From Carex sylvatica (lineage: Eukaryota; Streptophyta; Magnoliopsida; Poales; Cyperaceae), in contig CAXKVR010000006.1 of the NCBI GenBank assembly GCA_964058845.1, positions 496,001 to 560,000 of the forward strand: a stretch of DNA of 64,000 bases, read 5' to 3'. Below the pieces are notes generated by a model. The model saw only the letters and a list, made by a program, of their open reading frames with translations, was not told where the DNA came from and did no database searches. How positions within the stretch are numbered: the stretch's first letter is position 1; each line of letters opens with the position of its first letter. Shown piece by piece: positions 35,535-47,597 of this stretch. A program made the position numbers and the translations under genes.

Positions 35535-36442
35535 CTATAATGAAGAAAAATATGGCATTCGATTAAGATAAAGCAATTCATCGTTTTGGTGTAATAGAAG
35601 CATTAAACTTCTGCTAATTAGGGTGAGGTACGAGTCCTTTTTCATCTTCTCCTTTTTAAGGCGGATGAATCATTTTTCTTTTTGATTAAAATAGAGGCGT
35701 CAGATAAGCATTAATGAATTTTGAAAGCCTTAAAAAAATAATGAAACCAGAAGAGAAGTCATCTAGTCATATTTTGGACTATTTGCTGCTCCTTTGTGAT
35801 CTGGAATACTTGTCAGCTTCCAAATTTTGAAAAAAAAAAAAAAAAAAAGGATTATGTATTTATGTACAAGGCTGTAACCCAAAAACGCTCTAGTTTAAGG
35901 AACATGAAATCCAATTATACATCGAAATGACCAAAAAGAGAAGAAAAAAAATGATAATAATAATAATTATTATTATTATTGGTAGCACAGATCATTGCAC
36001 GATGCTCATTTCAGCAGACTAAATTCCAAAACGAGCACTGTCTTAATTAGGAAAATTCCCCAAAATACATTAGAAATTATGCTATAAGAGAATGCCCAGA
36101 AAAACACCACAATTGCCAGGAATAAATGAATAGCTTTCTACATGGCATGTCGTTATAACTTATAACCAGCCACAGATGCTAGGCCACCCAATTTTAACTT
36201 CTCTCACTCAAATTCAAGAGGGCAACCCAATTTTAACTTCTCTCATCACTCAAATTTAAGAGGACAACCTAAATTTCACTTCTTTTGTCAATCTTCTTTT
36301 ATAGGAAGAAACCAAAGCTGGAAAGTTACATACATTGACCTAAATTGAACATATTGATGTACCAAGTAAGCAATTGTGGATGTTAGATGGCAGTATTGAA
36401 CCCTGATTTGCCGAGATTAAGCAATAATTGAAGAGACTGAAC

Positions 36443-36640
36443 CTGACAATTGATCTGAAACCGCAGCAAATTGTTGCAAGATAATTAAGGAGTGTGAGAG
36501 ATCGGCAATAGTATCGTTCTTTCCTTCGATTCAGAATTCAGATCACCTCGTAGGAACGAAATTCAAACGAAGCAAAGACGATGGTTTGGAGTCTGGATTG
36601 AGAAAAGCTCTGAGAAAGAGAGAGAGAGAGAGATGCTGTA
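36443..36640 (-). other. Probable non-coding first exon and GA/CT tract of the MAPKKK
   Basis: On the minus strand a CT-rich leader (CT repeats at 36632-36613) leads into a stretch ending TTGTCAG/GTTCAG at 36443, a plausible donor that would pair with the acceptor at 35536. CT-rich leaders are typical of plant 5'-UTRs. The intron, 36442-35535, holds nothing else recognisable apart from a (TAA/TTA)n palindrome near 35954. Confidence 0.55.
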
Positions 36641-37074
36641 GGTAGTGAGCAGGAAAGGAAGTACTGTTTTCTTTTCATTTTTTTTTTGTTGTATTTTGTG
36701 TGTTTAACCCCAAAAATTTATTTAGTTTTGTAAAGAATATTTAACACAAATGCCCCTAACAATCTGATATTTTCAATATAGGCCTCTAATGCTGTGCTCC
36801 AGAACCTGTCGTACAGAGGAAGGGGATGGGAGACGAAGGAAAAAGAAGGCGCTTGTGTTACTCTGTCTACATCTCGAATCCGGGGTACGAATTTTGGAAG
36901 CTTTCAACGTAGAGTTACCTCTGCAACAGTAGCATTGTCCCTTCCTCTTCTCTCTGATTTCTTCGTTCTGGAGTGAGTATCCATGGCGGGTAGCTCCGGT
37001 CTGCCTTGAGAGGTTTACCCTCCGTTGTTGAGCACAGCCTATATGATGCATACTCTAGTTCAGAATCTCCAGAC
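36641..37074. other. Intergenic; possible orphan 5' exon
   Basis: A GC-richer island, 36780-37060, is CT-rich and contains tccATGGCGGGTAGC, which resembles a plant start context, but TGA follows after eight codons. It could be the severed 5' end of a neighbouring gene. I claim no product. Confidence 0.25.
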
Positions 37075-37356
37075 CATAGTGACAAATAAATAGTTCGGAT
37101 TCAATTTGGCGAAGTTAAAACTTCACGATTCGGGAATATTTCGGGTATAATTCAGTAATAATTCAGTACTACAAGCAAAAAAAAAAAACTAAAAAAACCC
37201 TTAAATTTTTTTTTAAAAAATAATTGTGTTTTATTCGTGAATAATTTGTAATTCGCGTTTTATTCGTGAATAAAATATATTATATTTTTTTTGCGTTTTA
37301 TTCAATGTTAAGTTTGAAAATAAATTAAAAACAAATTAAACACGAATAATTCAGAC
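37075..37356. mobile_element. hAT-like MITE, CATAGTGACAAAT family
   Basis: Left end CATAGTGACAAATAAATAG and inner gttttattcgtgaataattt, as in the copy at 61943-62188. The right end near cacgaataattcag is degenerate, and the flanks (ctccagac, ctccaaga) match only in part. Confidence 0.5.
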
Positions 37357-38174
37357 TCCAAGAGATAATTTATTTTCTCAATAGCAGCTAGCGATGTTAG
37401 GTGGTCATATTTTTTATTATTTAATTTTGTTTCAGATATGTCATATGTGTTTGCAGATGTAAAATAAAAATAAAAATAAGCGAGTTTAATTTATGAAATT
37501 TTTGTTTGAATGTTATGTTTAGACACAAAATAATTACAATAAGATTTATTTTTATTTTTTTTAACGTTAACTTTTTGTGCACTAATGCAAATTGTAATTT
37601 ATCGTTTGAAAAATGAAAACACATGAACATGCTCAATTTTTTTACTTTCTATTTTTCTTAATTATGATAATTTGTTTTTTTATTTGTTGAAATATGTTGT
37701 GTATATATATGAGATTCCTTTATTATAAGATAGAGTTACTTTTCAATATTAATATTTTATGTACATATTAAGATTCCTTTTATAGCTTGAATAAAGCAAT
37801 GTCAACATTTAATTGTTTTACTTTTAAATTATTTTTGTAAATTTATTGAAATTACCTTGAATATTAATTATTTTTTAGAGTATTTGTATTATTCTTATAT
37901 ATAGAAAGGTATTATTATTTTTTACAAAGGATCTGAAAGTGTGTTCTGTACTTTTTTCATTGGATTAATAAGATTTCATCTTACAAATATCAAGTTAGAA
38001 TAAAAATAAATTCAAAATAGAAGTTTTATGAAATATTAAATCGATCTAAGGCTTCTGAGTTTTTGTAAACTAGTTGGGACTAATTTCAACATATAGCATC
38101 TTTAAGGGGGGTTTACAAAATTTCTTCATTTAATGTTCATAACACTGGTCATCTCCAGTTCAGTTTCATTTAGC
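37357..38174. other. No gene recognised
   Basis: AT-rich and low in complexity, without coding or repeat structure that I can define. Confidence 0.5.
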
Positions 38175-38412
38175 GTTACACGACACGGAGACACGGGATA
38201 AATAAACTTCGCCGATCAAGCATAATAAAACTGTCATCCAAAATTTCAAATTAAGTCCAGTTCCGGATCAAGTTACCCGACACGGAGACACGGGATGATA
38301 AACTTCACCGACAAAGTGTTGTAAAACTGTCAATCCAAAATTCAAACTAACTACAGTTCCGGACCAAGTTACGCGACACGGAGACACGGGATGGAAACCT
38401 TCACCGACCAGC
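38175..38412. repeat. Minisatellite, 96-97 bp period, about 2.5 units
   Basis: Units start gttac at 38175, 38272 and 38368, each followed by cgacacggagacacgggat, and contain ccagttccgga or cagttccgga. The motif is GC-rich against AT-rich flanks. Confidence 0.85.
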
Positions 38413-39407
38413 GGGAAATGCTTTTAAATTTTTTAAGTCTACTTGTACTTGAAATGTGGAATGAGCAGTTGAGCACTAATTAAACCTTGGATTCTCTGTG
38501 GCAGCTGTTGTCTGTCTGACGGTGTGACTAGTTAGTATGTTTATGAAATCTAAATATATAACTATATAGAGGAATAACTCAATAGGTTATATTTCTAGTC
38601 TAGATAATATGTTTAGATAATTGTAAATAATATTTACAATTAAATTGTAGATTTATGTGCTTCTTGACATATAAATTATTTAGCAATCAAATTCTATGTA
38701 ATTAAGGTTGATAAATTTTGACAGCTTTAATTACAACTTTTCTAGTTTCCACATTATCAAATAATTAGTATTTGATAAGCAATCTTAAATACTATTTTAT
38801 TTAGACTTTTTTTTAAACAAGTGGGTATTCCACCGTTTTTGTTATTCAGACTTATAAATACTCCGGTGCAGAGATACTAAAAAAGATAAAGAAGAAAATG
38901 AAAATCTATATAAAGAAGAGATCGATTATTGTATCAATTTTCATTCAATACATTTTCATATTGTCCACGTGTTAACAAATTTCTCTAATAACCCTCAATC
39001 TCACCTACTTTCAACCACCTATCTTTAAAAAATTTGGTGAATTTATTTAACAATAATAACCATCATCCCGGCACACAGGCAACGAATTTATTTTAGAAAC
39101 CATAAATAAAAAAAATAGATTTTATCAAACCAACTTGATTGCTTTGTTTTTTTTACAAAAACTATAAGAACCAAAATACTATTTCAGTCTCCTTTTTTTT
39201 TGGACCGAATTATCATTTCGATCCCAGCCGTTTTCACAGATTTAAAAAAAAATAAAAAATTGTGAAAATATCTCGGACCGAAATAACATTTCAGTTCTTA
39301 TAGGTTTAAAAAAATAATAATCATACTAATTTTATAAAAATCTTTTTTAATTATGGTTTATAAAAAAAATATTGGGCAACATCCAAAATTTTGATCATCA
39401 ATTTTAT
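38413..39407. other. No gene recognised
   Basis: AT-rich spacer. Around 39175-39330 the motif tggaccgaaat..catttc appears twice, a minor local duplication. Confidence 0.45.
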
Positions 39408-39467
39408 CAGTGTTTTAAAATGAGGCCGCATGGGCCGCATATACGGTCCGAATATACGGTCATGCGG

Positions 39468-39580
39468 ATTAAAAATGCGGCCATGCAGTCCGAATATGCG
39501 GACATGCGGTCCGAATATGCGGCCATGCGATCCGAATATGCAGCCATGCGGTCCGAAATATGCGGCCATGCAATCCTCCC
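39468..39580. repeat. 21-bp subterminal repeats of the hAT element
   Basis: About five units of the form atgcggccatgcggtccgaat with single-base changes, just inside the left end of the hAT element. Arrays here are commonly transposase-binding sites. Confidence 0.8.
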
Positions 39581-39719
39581 ATGCGGTTTTGATAATTTGA
39601 TTGTATTTTAATTAGAATTTATGTGAAAAAAGTTGAAAAATTATTGTTAGTTATGTCATTATGTAGAAATAAATTCAAATATATGAATATGAATATATAT
39701 ATATATATATATATATATA

Positions 39720-40143
39720 GAGGTTGGCTACTATGCTTATATAAGCATATCCCCACATATGCTTATAACTCATTTTTGTGTTTTCAATGTCCAAATGATC
39801 GATCTGAACCATTAGATGTGATCTCTATATTAATATGTGCTTGGAGACTAAATTTTACATTTTTCTGAATTTTTTTACTATTTATTAAGCCACTTTGAAA
39901 ATCGCTGATCCAACGGTGGCTGCACAAAACAGTAAAATCAGCAGCCACCGTTGGATCAGCGATTTTCAAAGTGGCTTAATAAATAGTAAAAAAATTCAGA
40001 AAAATGTAAAATTTAGTCTCCAAGCACATATTAATATGGAGAACAAGATGAACGGTTCAGATCGACCATTTGGACATTGGAAGTACAAAAATGAGTTATA
40101 AGTATATGTGGGATATGCTTATATAAGCATAGTAGCCAACCTC
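39720..40143. mobile_element. Nested MULE-type MITE, cap type GAGGTTGGCTAC
   Basis: An almost perfect fold-back of 424 bases with ends GAGGTTGGCTACTATGC and its complement, between TA runs that can hide a 9-bp target duplication. Each cap includes the palindrome ATGCTTATATAAGCAT. The core has atgatcgatctgaacc, ttaatatgtgcttggagac and, at the centre, gatccaacggtggctg with its complement. Confidence 0.85.
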
Positions 40144-40503
40144 TATATATATATATACACACGTGAATTTTTATTTTAAAATCTGCATATATAAATTCAC
40201 ATAAAAATTCACATATGCGTCCGTATACCATATTTGCAGTATGCAGTAACCTTCCTCGTACATAAACAAAATTGCATTTTAAAACACTGAATTTTATAAT
40301 TATTTTCATCCAAGTGACGTGAAAATATTATTATATCTTATCCACACGACCACACGGAAAACTTATAATATTTTTTTCCTATTTTGAGCTGTCACATATT
40401 TATTTGTTAAAAATTTACAAAATAAAGACACTTTGAAAAAGACAAAAGGAACCCAAAAGAGATTCGTTAACACTTAACACCGAAACGATCTCAGCCTTTC
40501 AGT

Positions 40504-40895
40504 CTTATCAACAGGAGCAGCAGTCAGAGGTTTTGTTCAAAGGCCATCGGACAGATCTTATTCAAAACTTATTTCTATCCGTTCGATCGGAAACACTATT
40601 CGTGCGCGTTATGATCGGACAGGCACTAACTTATATTGGATAAGGTTCTGTCCAAAGCCCCTTGGACAAGAAACCTACGACCGAAAAGAAATAAAGCGCC
40701 TTATCAACAGGAGCAGAAGCGAGAGGTTTTGTCCAAAGGTCACCGGACAGATCTTATTCAAAACTTATTTTATCCGTTCGATCGGAAACTTGATTCGTGC
40801 GCGTTATGATCGGACGGTTATTAACTGACTTTAGATAAGGTTGTGTCCAAATCCCGTTGGACAAGAAACATACGACCGAAAAGAAATAAAGCGGA
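40504..40895. repeat. Tandem duplication, 196-bp period
   Basis: Two units starting cttatcaacaggagcag at 40504 and 40700. Each contains tccgttcgatcggaaac, ttcgtgcgcgttatgatcgg and a closing ggacaagaaac with cgaccgaaaagaaataaagc. CG dinucleotides are frequent here, against the local background. Confidence 0.9.
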
Positions 40896-41120
40896 TCACG
40901 AGGGTCGCGTGACGCATCAGATTCCATCAGAAAAATGAACGGCTGAGATTGGAGGATCAAGAGAGAGCGGTCGGAGAGAGAGACAGCGAAACACGAGGTG
41001 GTTTCTCTCTCCCGTACACGCGGCAGCGCAGCAGCTGGTAGAGAAAGAGAAAACGAAAGCGGGGACAAAAAGTAAGAGCTGAGAGTTGGAATCACGTGTG
41101 CTTCCCTTCGGTTACGGTAT
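40896..41120. other. GC-rich purine/pyrimidine region with G-box
   Basis: GA-rich and CT-rich blocks, CG dinucleotides and a tcacgtgt G-box at about 41093. A 143-codon minus-strand frame crosses this block and both neighbouring tandem repeats; I do not accept it as a gene. Confidence 0.4.
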
Positions 41121-41350
41121 AACTGGAGATGTCCTGTGACACCGTCTCCATCCAGCTGTCGCTCAGTGTTAACACTCCTCTCCATTTCCGCAAGTTGTCA
41201 CGTGTCCAGTTTTAGTTGGACACGGAAACGGTGAGAACTGGAGATGTCCTGTGCACCGTCTCCATCCAGCTGTCGGTCAGTGTTAACACTCCTCTCCATT
41301 TCCGCTAGTTGTCACGTGTCTGGTTTAGTTGGACACGGCAACGGTGATTG
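41121..41350. repeat. Tandem duplication, 115-bp period, with G-boxes
   Basis: Units start aactggagatgtcctgtg at 41121 and 41236. Each carries ccgtctccatccagctgtcg, agtgttaacactcctctcc and gttgtcacgtgtc. The CACGTGTC core is a G-box/ABRE type site. No gene is recognisable on either side. Confidence 0.85.
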
Positions 41351-41739
41351 GTCATTAAAAAAAAAGATGTTTTCATTGTGATTGTAACATTTAATTCGTA
41401 ATTGACGTTCTAACATCTCCTTCCTTTTTATGAAGAAAGGGATTGAACTTATTTTAGAGAAGAGTTTTGTGCGTTGCAAAATTGGCGATTCAAATTTTAC
41501 ATGAAACGTGATTTGTTCATTTATTGCTTACTATGAATTTAATGCCAATTATCAAGTTCACGTGCACGAGTTACATACAGTGTTATTTTGCGTTGACGGT
41601 TATCAGTATTGAATGAGGTCAATTAATTTTTATTTTTATTTTTTAAATTTATATATTTGTATAAAAATTTTTATATAGTTTGAAATTAAATATTATAGAT
41701 AATGTGATATTAACTCTCATTCGAAATATAAATTTTTTA

Positions 41740-42113
41740 GAGTGTCTCGATAGTACTATGAATATCATGATTTGGTCCGTAATACAAATTAATATTTTCG
41801 TTTTTAAAATTCTAACGGTCAATTTGAACCGTTCAAAATGATTTTCATATAAATATGTAATTTCAAATTGAATTTTATATTCTTTAGAATTTTTTACTAT
41901 TATTTAAGATAGGTAGAAAATCACTGTTTTTGGATGGTCCACAATTTTTAGATCAAGTGATTTTCTACCTATCTTAAAAAAAATATAAAAAAAATATAAT
42001 TTTTTTTACATTCATACGGAGATCATATTGAATGGTACAGTTATAATTTTGAAAACAGAATTATTTATCCGTATTATGGACTACTCCGTGATATGCATAC
42101 GATAGACTCACTC
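41740..42113. mobile_element. MULE-type MITE, cap type GAGTGTCTCGATAG
   Basis: Inverted ends GAGTGTCTCGATAG and GAGTGAGTCTATCG; flanks aatttttta and aaaatttta agree at 7 of 9 positions. Core sequences include ctaacggtcaatttgaacc and a central aagtgattttctacctatct hairpin. Confidence 0.7.
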
Positions 42114-43729
42114 AAAATTTTATATGATTGTTTTAATTTCATAGTTTGATAAGTTATGATTCCATCTCTGATGTTTTGATTTTATATTTTATATGTTGCA
42201 TGGATTAGAAATTGCTCCTCCAAAATCTTCACACTCGTATGATTGAAATCGAGGTTCGCTAAGCACAAACCAATCTAATTTAATTATACACAGTAACAAC
42301 AGGTGGCGCTGGTTAGAACTTGAGTGTTTGGTTTTCTTCTTATTTTATTCCTAAAATGGCGCACAGCTATCTATATTCGCAAGAGCTGATTTTTATTATT
42401 GGGCCTTAATACATCATTGGGCTGAGCCCTTTTTATCTCCATTGTCCAGCCCAATAGGCAACAAGTATGTATGGTAGTTAATTGGGTCCAATAGAAAGAG
42501 AAAGTTAATTGGGCCGGGAGACAAAGTTTACGATACAGATCGGATAAACAGATAAAAGATAAGGAAAACAAACCTTCAGTCTTGAAAATTATTTACACAT
42601 TTTAATATTTACTAGAGCAAGTTAATATGACCATGTAATAGTTATAAAGTAAAAGTTAAATTAGAACTTGAGCAAAAATATAGATGAAATAGAAAACATT
42701 ATCTATAACATCAACATAAATATTGGATCAATAAATTAGTACTCAATTTGATTTAATTTTGTTTCTTTTTTTTTTTACATATTTTAATAGGTGAAGGTTT
42801 GACAGAACTAAAAGTAGCCAACCGAGCAACAATAGCAAGTATATCTTCATCATTACGGAGCAACAATGGACTTGTTTATTTTTTTATAATGCCACCTTAC
42901 ACTTCTTAAGACAAATAAAAGATACAATAAGACTGTACTGGTAGAAAGTAAATAGTAACTAAGACTGTACTGGTAGAAAGTAAATAGTAACTTCTTTAAT
43001 ATGGAGCTAGCTTAGGATCCAAAAGTTAATAACTCAAATAGAAATAAGTAATATGCATCTCCTAGGATCCAAAGTTACAAGTTGTCTATTATTTCAATGA
43101 GGCAAATTAGAAAAACTCTATTCAGGTTCACATTTTTGTACAATATCATGTACATTTTTTTGTCATAATATAACTAAATTATCATTTTTGTATTATGCAA
43201 CTTTATATACTCATTCAAAATCTCTATACTCTTCTCACCAGTCTCGACAATAGTTGTCGAAGCAACGCAAGGCATACCGCTAGTAGTCATTACAAATAAA
43301 TTTGAAAAAAATAGAACAATAATCATAATGTATTGTTCAGTAATTTAACTAAAAAATAGGACAATTGTTTAAATTTGATTTTTTACTCAAATCTTATTTG
43401 CATTATATTATAAAATATGTATATGCTATAACCAACAATTCATATGTGAAAATAGTAAACAGAGAAGAAAAATAGATTGTAATAATTTCTGTATATTCTG
43501 ACTTGACTGGATACAAGGAATTATATACACATAGGTAATATAAGAAATAGAAACAATTGTAAAAGAAAATTAAATCTCAATCAAAACAAATATCTTCAAC
43601 TTAGGAAACAATCTCTTCAGGATTATGTCAATAATGCTATGTGATATTGTAGTGGCCGAGATAGATGTACAATCTAACATCATACCTCTTCAATTATTAC
43701 AACCTAAGAAAATTGAAGAATTTTTATAC
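42114..43729. other. No gene recognised; partial copies of the downstream repeat unit
   Basis: 42590-42650 (gcaagttaatatgaccatg, taatagt) recurs at 47515 and 57920, so pieces of the large repeat unit reach this far. Also a 31-bp local duplication, aagactgtactggtagaaag, at 42930-42990. Confidence 0.45.
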
Positions 43730-44715
43730 CTTCATATAAAAGTAAACATAATAAGAAAGAAATATTTTTTTAGTTGTCTCCAATAACTCAAATAATATGA
43801 ATATTTTTATTTGTCAAAATATTCTTAAAAATATAGAATAAAAATATTAGTTCCTTGTATCTTAGTTGTATATCATCTAATATAGTTAAGTTTAATATCA
43901 CGAATTCACAAAAGTGAGGAAAAAAATACCTATATTTATATTTGCATTGTATGGTATTTACGAGACACATATCATTCTTCCATTCATTTAATTTGCATTT
44001 GATGCATTCTATTTGCATTGACAATCATTTAGTTGGGATGAAAGTTGGTAGTTGTATTCGATTAAAATGTAAATAAAATATTATGCAATGATATTTTTCA
44101 AATTCATGGAGGAGCTCATGTATAAATAAATAAATACCTTTATGCTATGTACTCAAAATTTGGTGCTGAGATTGTGAATCGAGGACCGATTATTCTACAT
44201 CTCATTTCTAAATTGTTGGTCTAAAAATATAAATCCAAACTTGTACATGTCTTGGATTAAATTAAGTTGGATTCGGTCAGATTTTATTCGAATCAATCTC
44301 AAGTGAAGAATTCGAATCAGACGGTCCCAATCTAAAATCCAAAGATTGAGTTACTTTAGGGGATTCGGACCCTTTAGGGGTACATGTCATGAGCAGATGT
44401 AGTTCATATTGCTTTATTCTAAAAATTCAAAATTAATTTATACGAACTGGATTTTGAACCTCTGCTATACTTTGAAAAATGATATTATTCCACTGTAGAT
44501 CTGTGATGTGAGTCTAACAATCCAATATATTTAAAATAGCCCAACAAATTACATAAATAGCTTAACAATTTAAAATATATTTTAGATAACCCAACAATTT
44601 AAAGTATAGCCCAGTCTCCAACAAAATAAATAGATAACTTTGATTTTTATTATATTTTATGTAGTATCTGAAAACATAATTAGTTATTTAAACATAATAA
44701 CATGGAAGAAGATCA

Positions 44716-44829
44716 CCTGTCCTTCAGGGTGCAGAAATTTTCTGCCTCCGCAGTCACTGGGATGTAGAGCCGGTCACTGTTAAAGGAGGCGGACACATTT
44801 AATTTTTGAACTGAAGGCTCACCAACAGT
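44716..44829 (-). pseudogene. Unidentified exon-like open segment
   Basis: Between a ctttcag acceptor-like and an ACAG/GTGATC donor-like signal the frame reads [24 protein letters not shown] and AENFCTLKD. The composition looks coding, but I do not recognise the family and no partner exon is seen. It lies 40 bases downstream of the galactosidase-like exon, in a different frame. Confidence 0.35.
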
Positions 44830-44867
44830 GACTCTGAAAGCAGATAATTCGGTTCCTAATAACATAC

Positions 44868-44968
44868 CCTGCATCACTATAGATCTCCAACTTAAGCCTC
44901 TTTGTGTGCACGTAATCAACAAGAGCTTTTATGCCTGAAGGAAATGTCGACTTCTTAAGAAGGCAACC
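44868..44968 (-). pseudogene. Orphan alpha-galactosidase (GH27) exon
   Basis: A 101-base exon with acceptor tgcag and donor GG/GTATGT, reading [20 protein letters not shown] and [10 protein letters not shown]. Plant GH27 alpha-galactosidases, which remove terminal alpha-galactose from sugars such as raffinose, carry [15 protein letters not shown] and KLGIYSDAG at this place. The segment precedes the catalytic aspartate, which would be in another exon. No other GH27 exon is recognisable in the window, and the other segmental copy lacks this one, so it is probably a fragment captured or left by a transposon. Confidence 0.7.
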
Positions 44969-45169
44969 CTGCATTTACTGAAAAAACGAATGAAAAATAT
45001 CATCATTTCAACAAAACCTAAAAATAGATGTAAATTAATTTGACAAATTTGAATAAAAAGAAGCAGCTATATACTGTTAGTAGGAAATTCATTTTTAAAA
45101 AGAAAAGCAAATTTATCGTGTGCCTAATAATCTTGATTATATTCTCCCTAGCAATCATATGCATTTTTT

Positions 45170-45744
45170 CAAGGTTCTAAATAACGTTTATAGCGGTATA
45201 GCGGGGAGACAAAAAAAAAAGTTTTAGCGAATAGCGGAGCTATAGCGAAAGCTATTATAAATATCTTTTTTTTATTTCAAAAATTATATTTTATATTTCT
45301 ACAAATAGTAAAAATGTCTCATCAAGAAAAAAAAAACCAAATTAATTAAGAAGTTTTAATATTCATATTAAACCAATACAAAGTTCAAATTGTCATTCAA
45401 AATATCCCTAATTCAAAAACTATCGATATATTTTATATTCAAAATATACCACTACTATATATTAATGCATGATACAAAATTTAATTGATATAGCGGTATA
45501 GCCCGCACATGTTCCATTGTATTGGTATAGCTTGATAAAGTAAAAAAAATCAATCTAGACATTAAGGCCCATTAAAATTGTAAAATCATGTTTTTAGAAG
45601 AAAAAAAAATTGCAAAATCATAACCCATGTAGCATAGCGGACCGCTATTACCGCTATAGCGGCCGTAGCTTGATTAGCGCAGTTTTAGCCTGTAGCTTAG
45701 CTTTCTGGGTCCAAAACCGCTATAGCTAGCTATTTAGAAGCTTG
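45170..45744. mobile_element. hAT-type element with tatagcgg repeats
   Basis: Ends CAAGGTTCTAAATAACG and, inverted, CAAGCTTCTAAATAGC, flanked by perfect 8-bp cattttttt-type repeats CATTTTTT (45162-45169 and 45745-45752). Subterminal tatagcgg and gctatagc motifs recur at both ends. No transposase frame. Confidence 0.85.
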
Positions 45745-47597
45745 CATTTTTTAAATAATTGCAAAAATTAAGAAAAAATGCATCAAGATAAAAATATTTG
45801 AAAGTATTTTACACAAAAATGATAGGAGGTAATCCAAAAATCACCTATCAACTATATAAATTAATTAATAAGTTAGATGTGGAGTTCTAAAGAATAATTC
45901 ATGGTTAAATTTTACTATAATTGGCTTGAATATAGAAGCCAAGATGATATATGAAACGGATGAATAAGGAAGAATAAGGAAAAATAAAATAAAATAAGGA
46001 ATCATAAATAGCTAAGGAAACAGAGAAATTGATTTTCTCTCTAATTTTATTCTCTATTCAATTTTACTGTAATATATCGTGTGGTAATACGTATGGCGAG
46101 TATGTTTCTATCTAAATTTAGAATTATACACGTAAAAAAAGATGCATTTTATCAAAAGAAGAAATATTATTTGATTGAAAGGCTGATATTAAATCCAAAA
46201 TTTTATATTTCAATCGTAGTCGTTGACAGATCAAGACATCTATGTGCATAATATAAGAATAGATATATAATAAATATAATTATCGATAGTACCATTGCAA
46301 CAATATAAAAACTTTTTTTTTTCCTGTGTCGATAAAATTGTTGAACAAAGTGATTAAGAATTTCTAAAGAAAAAATTTTTGAAAGAGAAAGATTAATCTT
46401 GTCTTTTTTATGTTTCAAATTGAAACAAATTACAACTAAAAAAAATATAAATCCCCTAAATAAAAGTTAGACATGATAGCAGTATTAAAAACACTTCATT
46501 GATGAAGACAATATACAAAGAGAGAAAATGGAGCCGAAATTTTTAATAATATTCAAAATTAATAAATAATTTACAAATTTACACCATGTTACATTGGATT
46601 TAAAAATCTATCCAAATTGAAAATTAAATTTCTGATTTCATACAAACTTCCTACAAAAAGTTTTTAATTCTAGACAATTTGAAATCGAAGATTAAATTCT
46701 CGGTTCTAATGAAGTGTCGTAAACTTAATAAAGTACCGGAAAATTAATAAAGTTTTTTTTTTTTTTTAATGAAGTGTCGTAAACTTGGTTCGGAATCCCA
46801 ACACTTGGCCAATTGCAAATACGTGTCAAACAATGGTTCTAAGATTGGATTGTTGTAGTCTTTTTTTTTCATGATTTTTTTGGGATTCAAACTCATTTGA
46901 CACGTATTCTCTGTTTAATTAAAAAAAATAGAACCGGGAATTAATTAAGAACCGAAAATTTAATATCTGATTTCGAACTGTCTAGAATTGAAAAAAAAAT
47001 TTCAAAAAAATTATATGAAACTGGTAATTTAATCTTCAATTTGAATAGATTTTGAAATTCTGATTTTGAAATTTAATATTTTTTTAATATTAATAAAAAT
47101 TTCGGAAAATGGAGTAAATAATTATTTCCTCACGTGCCCTTAACTCTTTTTAATTTTCTTACTTCTATCTTTTTTTAGTTTAATATTTAATATATAATTG
47201 TTTTCTAAATTCTTTCTTATTTACCCTTGAAGGTTTTACATATTTACTAACGTTGCCAAACTAATAATTTATATTTAACTTTAAAAAATGACAAAAAGAT
47301 GCCCTTAACAAAATAAATAGCAGACCAGTTCTTGAACTAATGAACCTAATTACAAAGGAAGGTGATGAAAAAATAGACCAAACTCTCTCTATAAATTGAA
47401 AAACAAACCTTAAAAATATTCATAATGTTCTCTCTCATTCTTGAAAATTGTTTGCACATTTTAATATTTACTATCTTTAGAGGATTATAGAAATAAAGAA
47501 AGATTTATTAGAGCAAGTTAATATGACCATGTAATAGTCATAATTAAAGTAAAAGTACGATTTATTTTAGTATTTTGAAAATTCATTATTAGATTTA

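Larger units (their letters stand above)
39408..40289. mobile_element. hAT-type element with 8-bp target duplication
   Basis: Terminal inverted repeats CAGTGTTTTAAAATG at both ends, flanked by perfect aattttat direct repeats (39400-39407 and 40290-40297). It carries no transposase, so it is non-autonomous. A second element is nested inside at 39720-40143. Confidence 0.85.

Noticed and set aside
36773..37051. A 92-codon minus-strand frame
   Set aside because: The translation is basic and cysteine-bearing without a recognisable motif, and the plus strand looks more like a leader than the minus strand like a gene.
40754..41185. A 143-codon minus-strand frame
   Set aside because: It spans parts of two unrelated tandem repeats and a low-complexity block, and the translation shows no domain.
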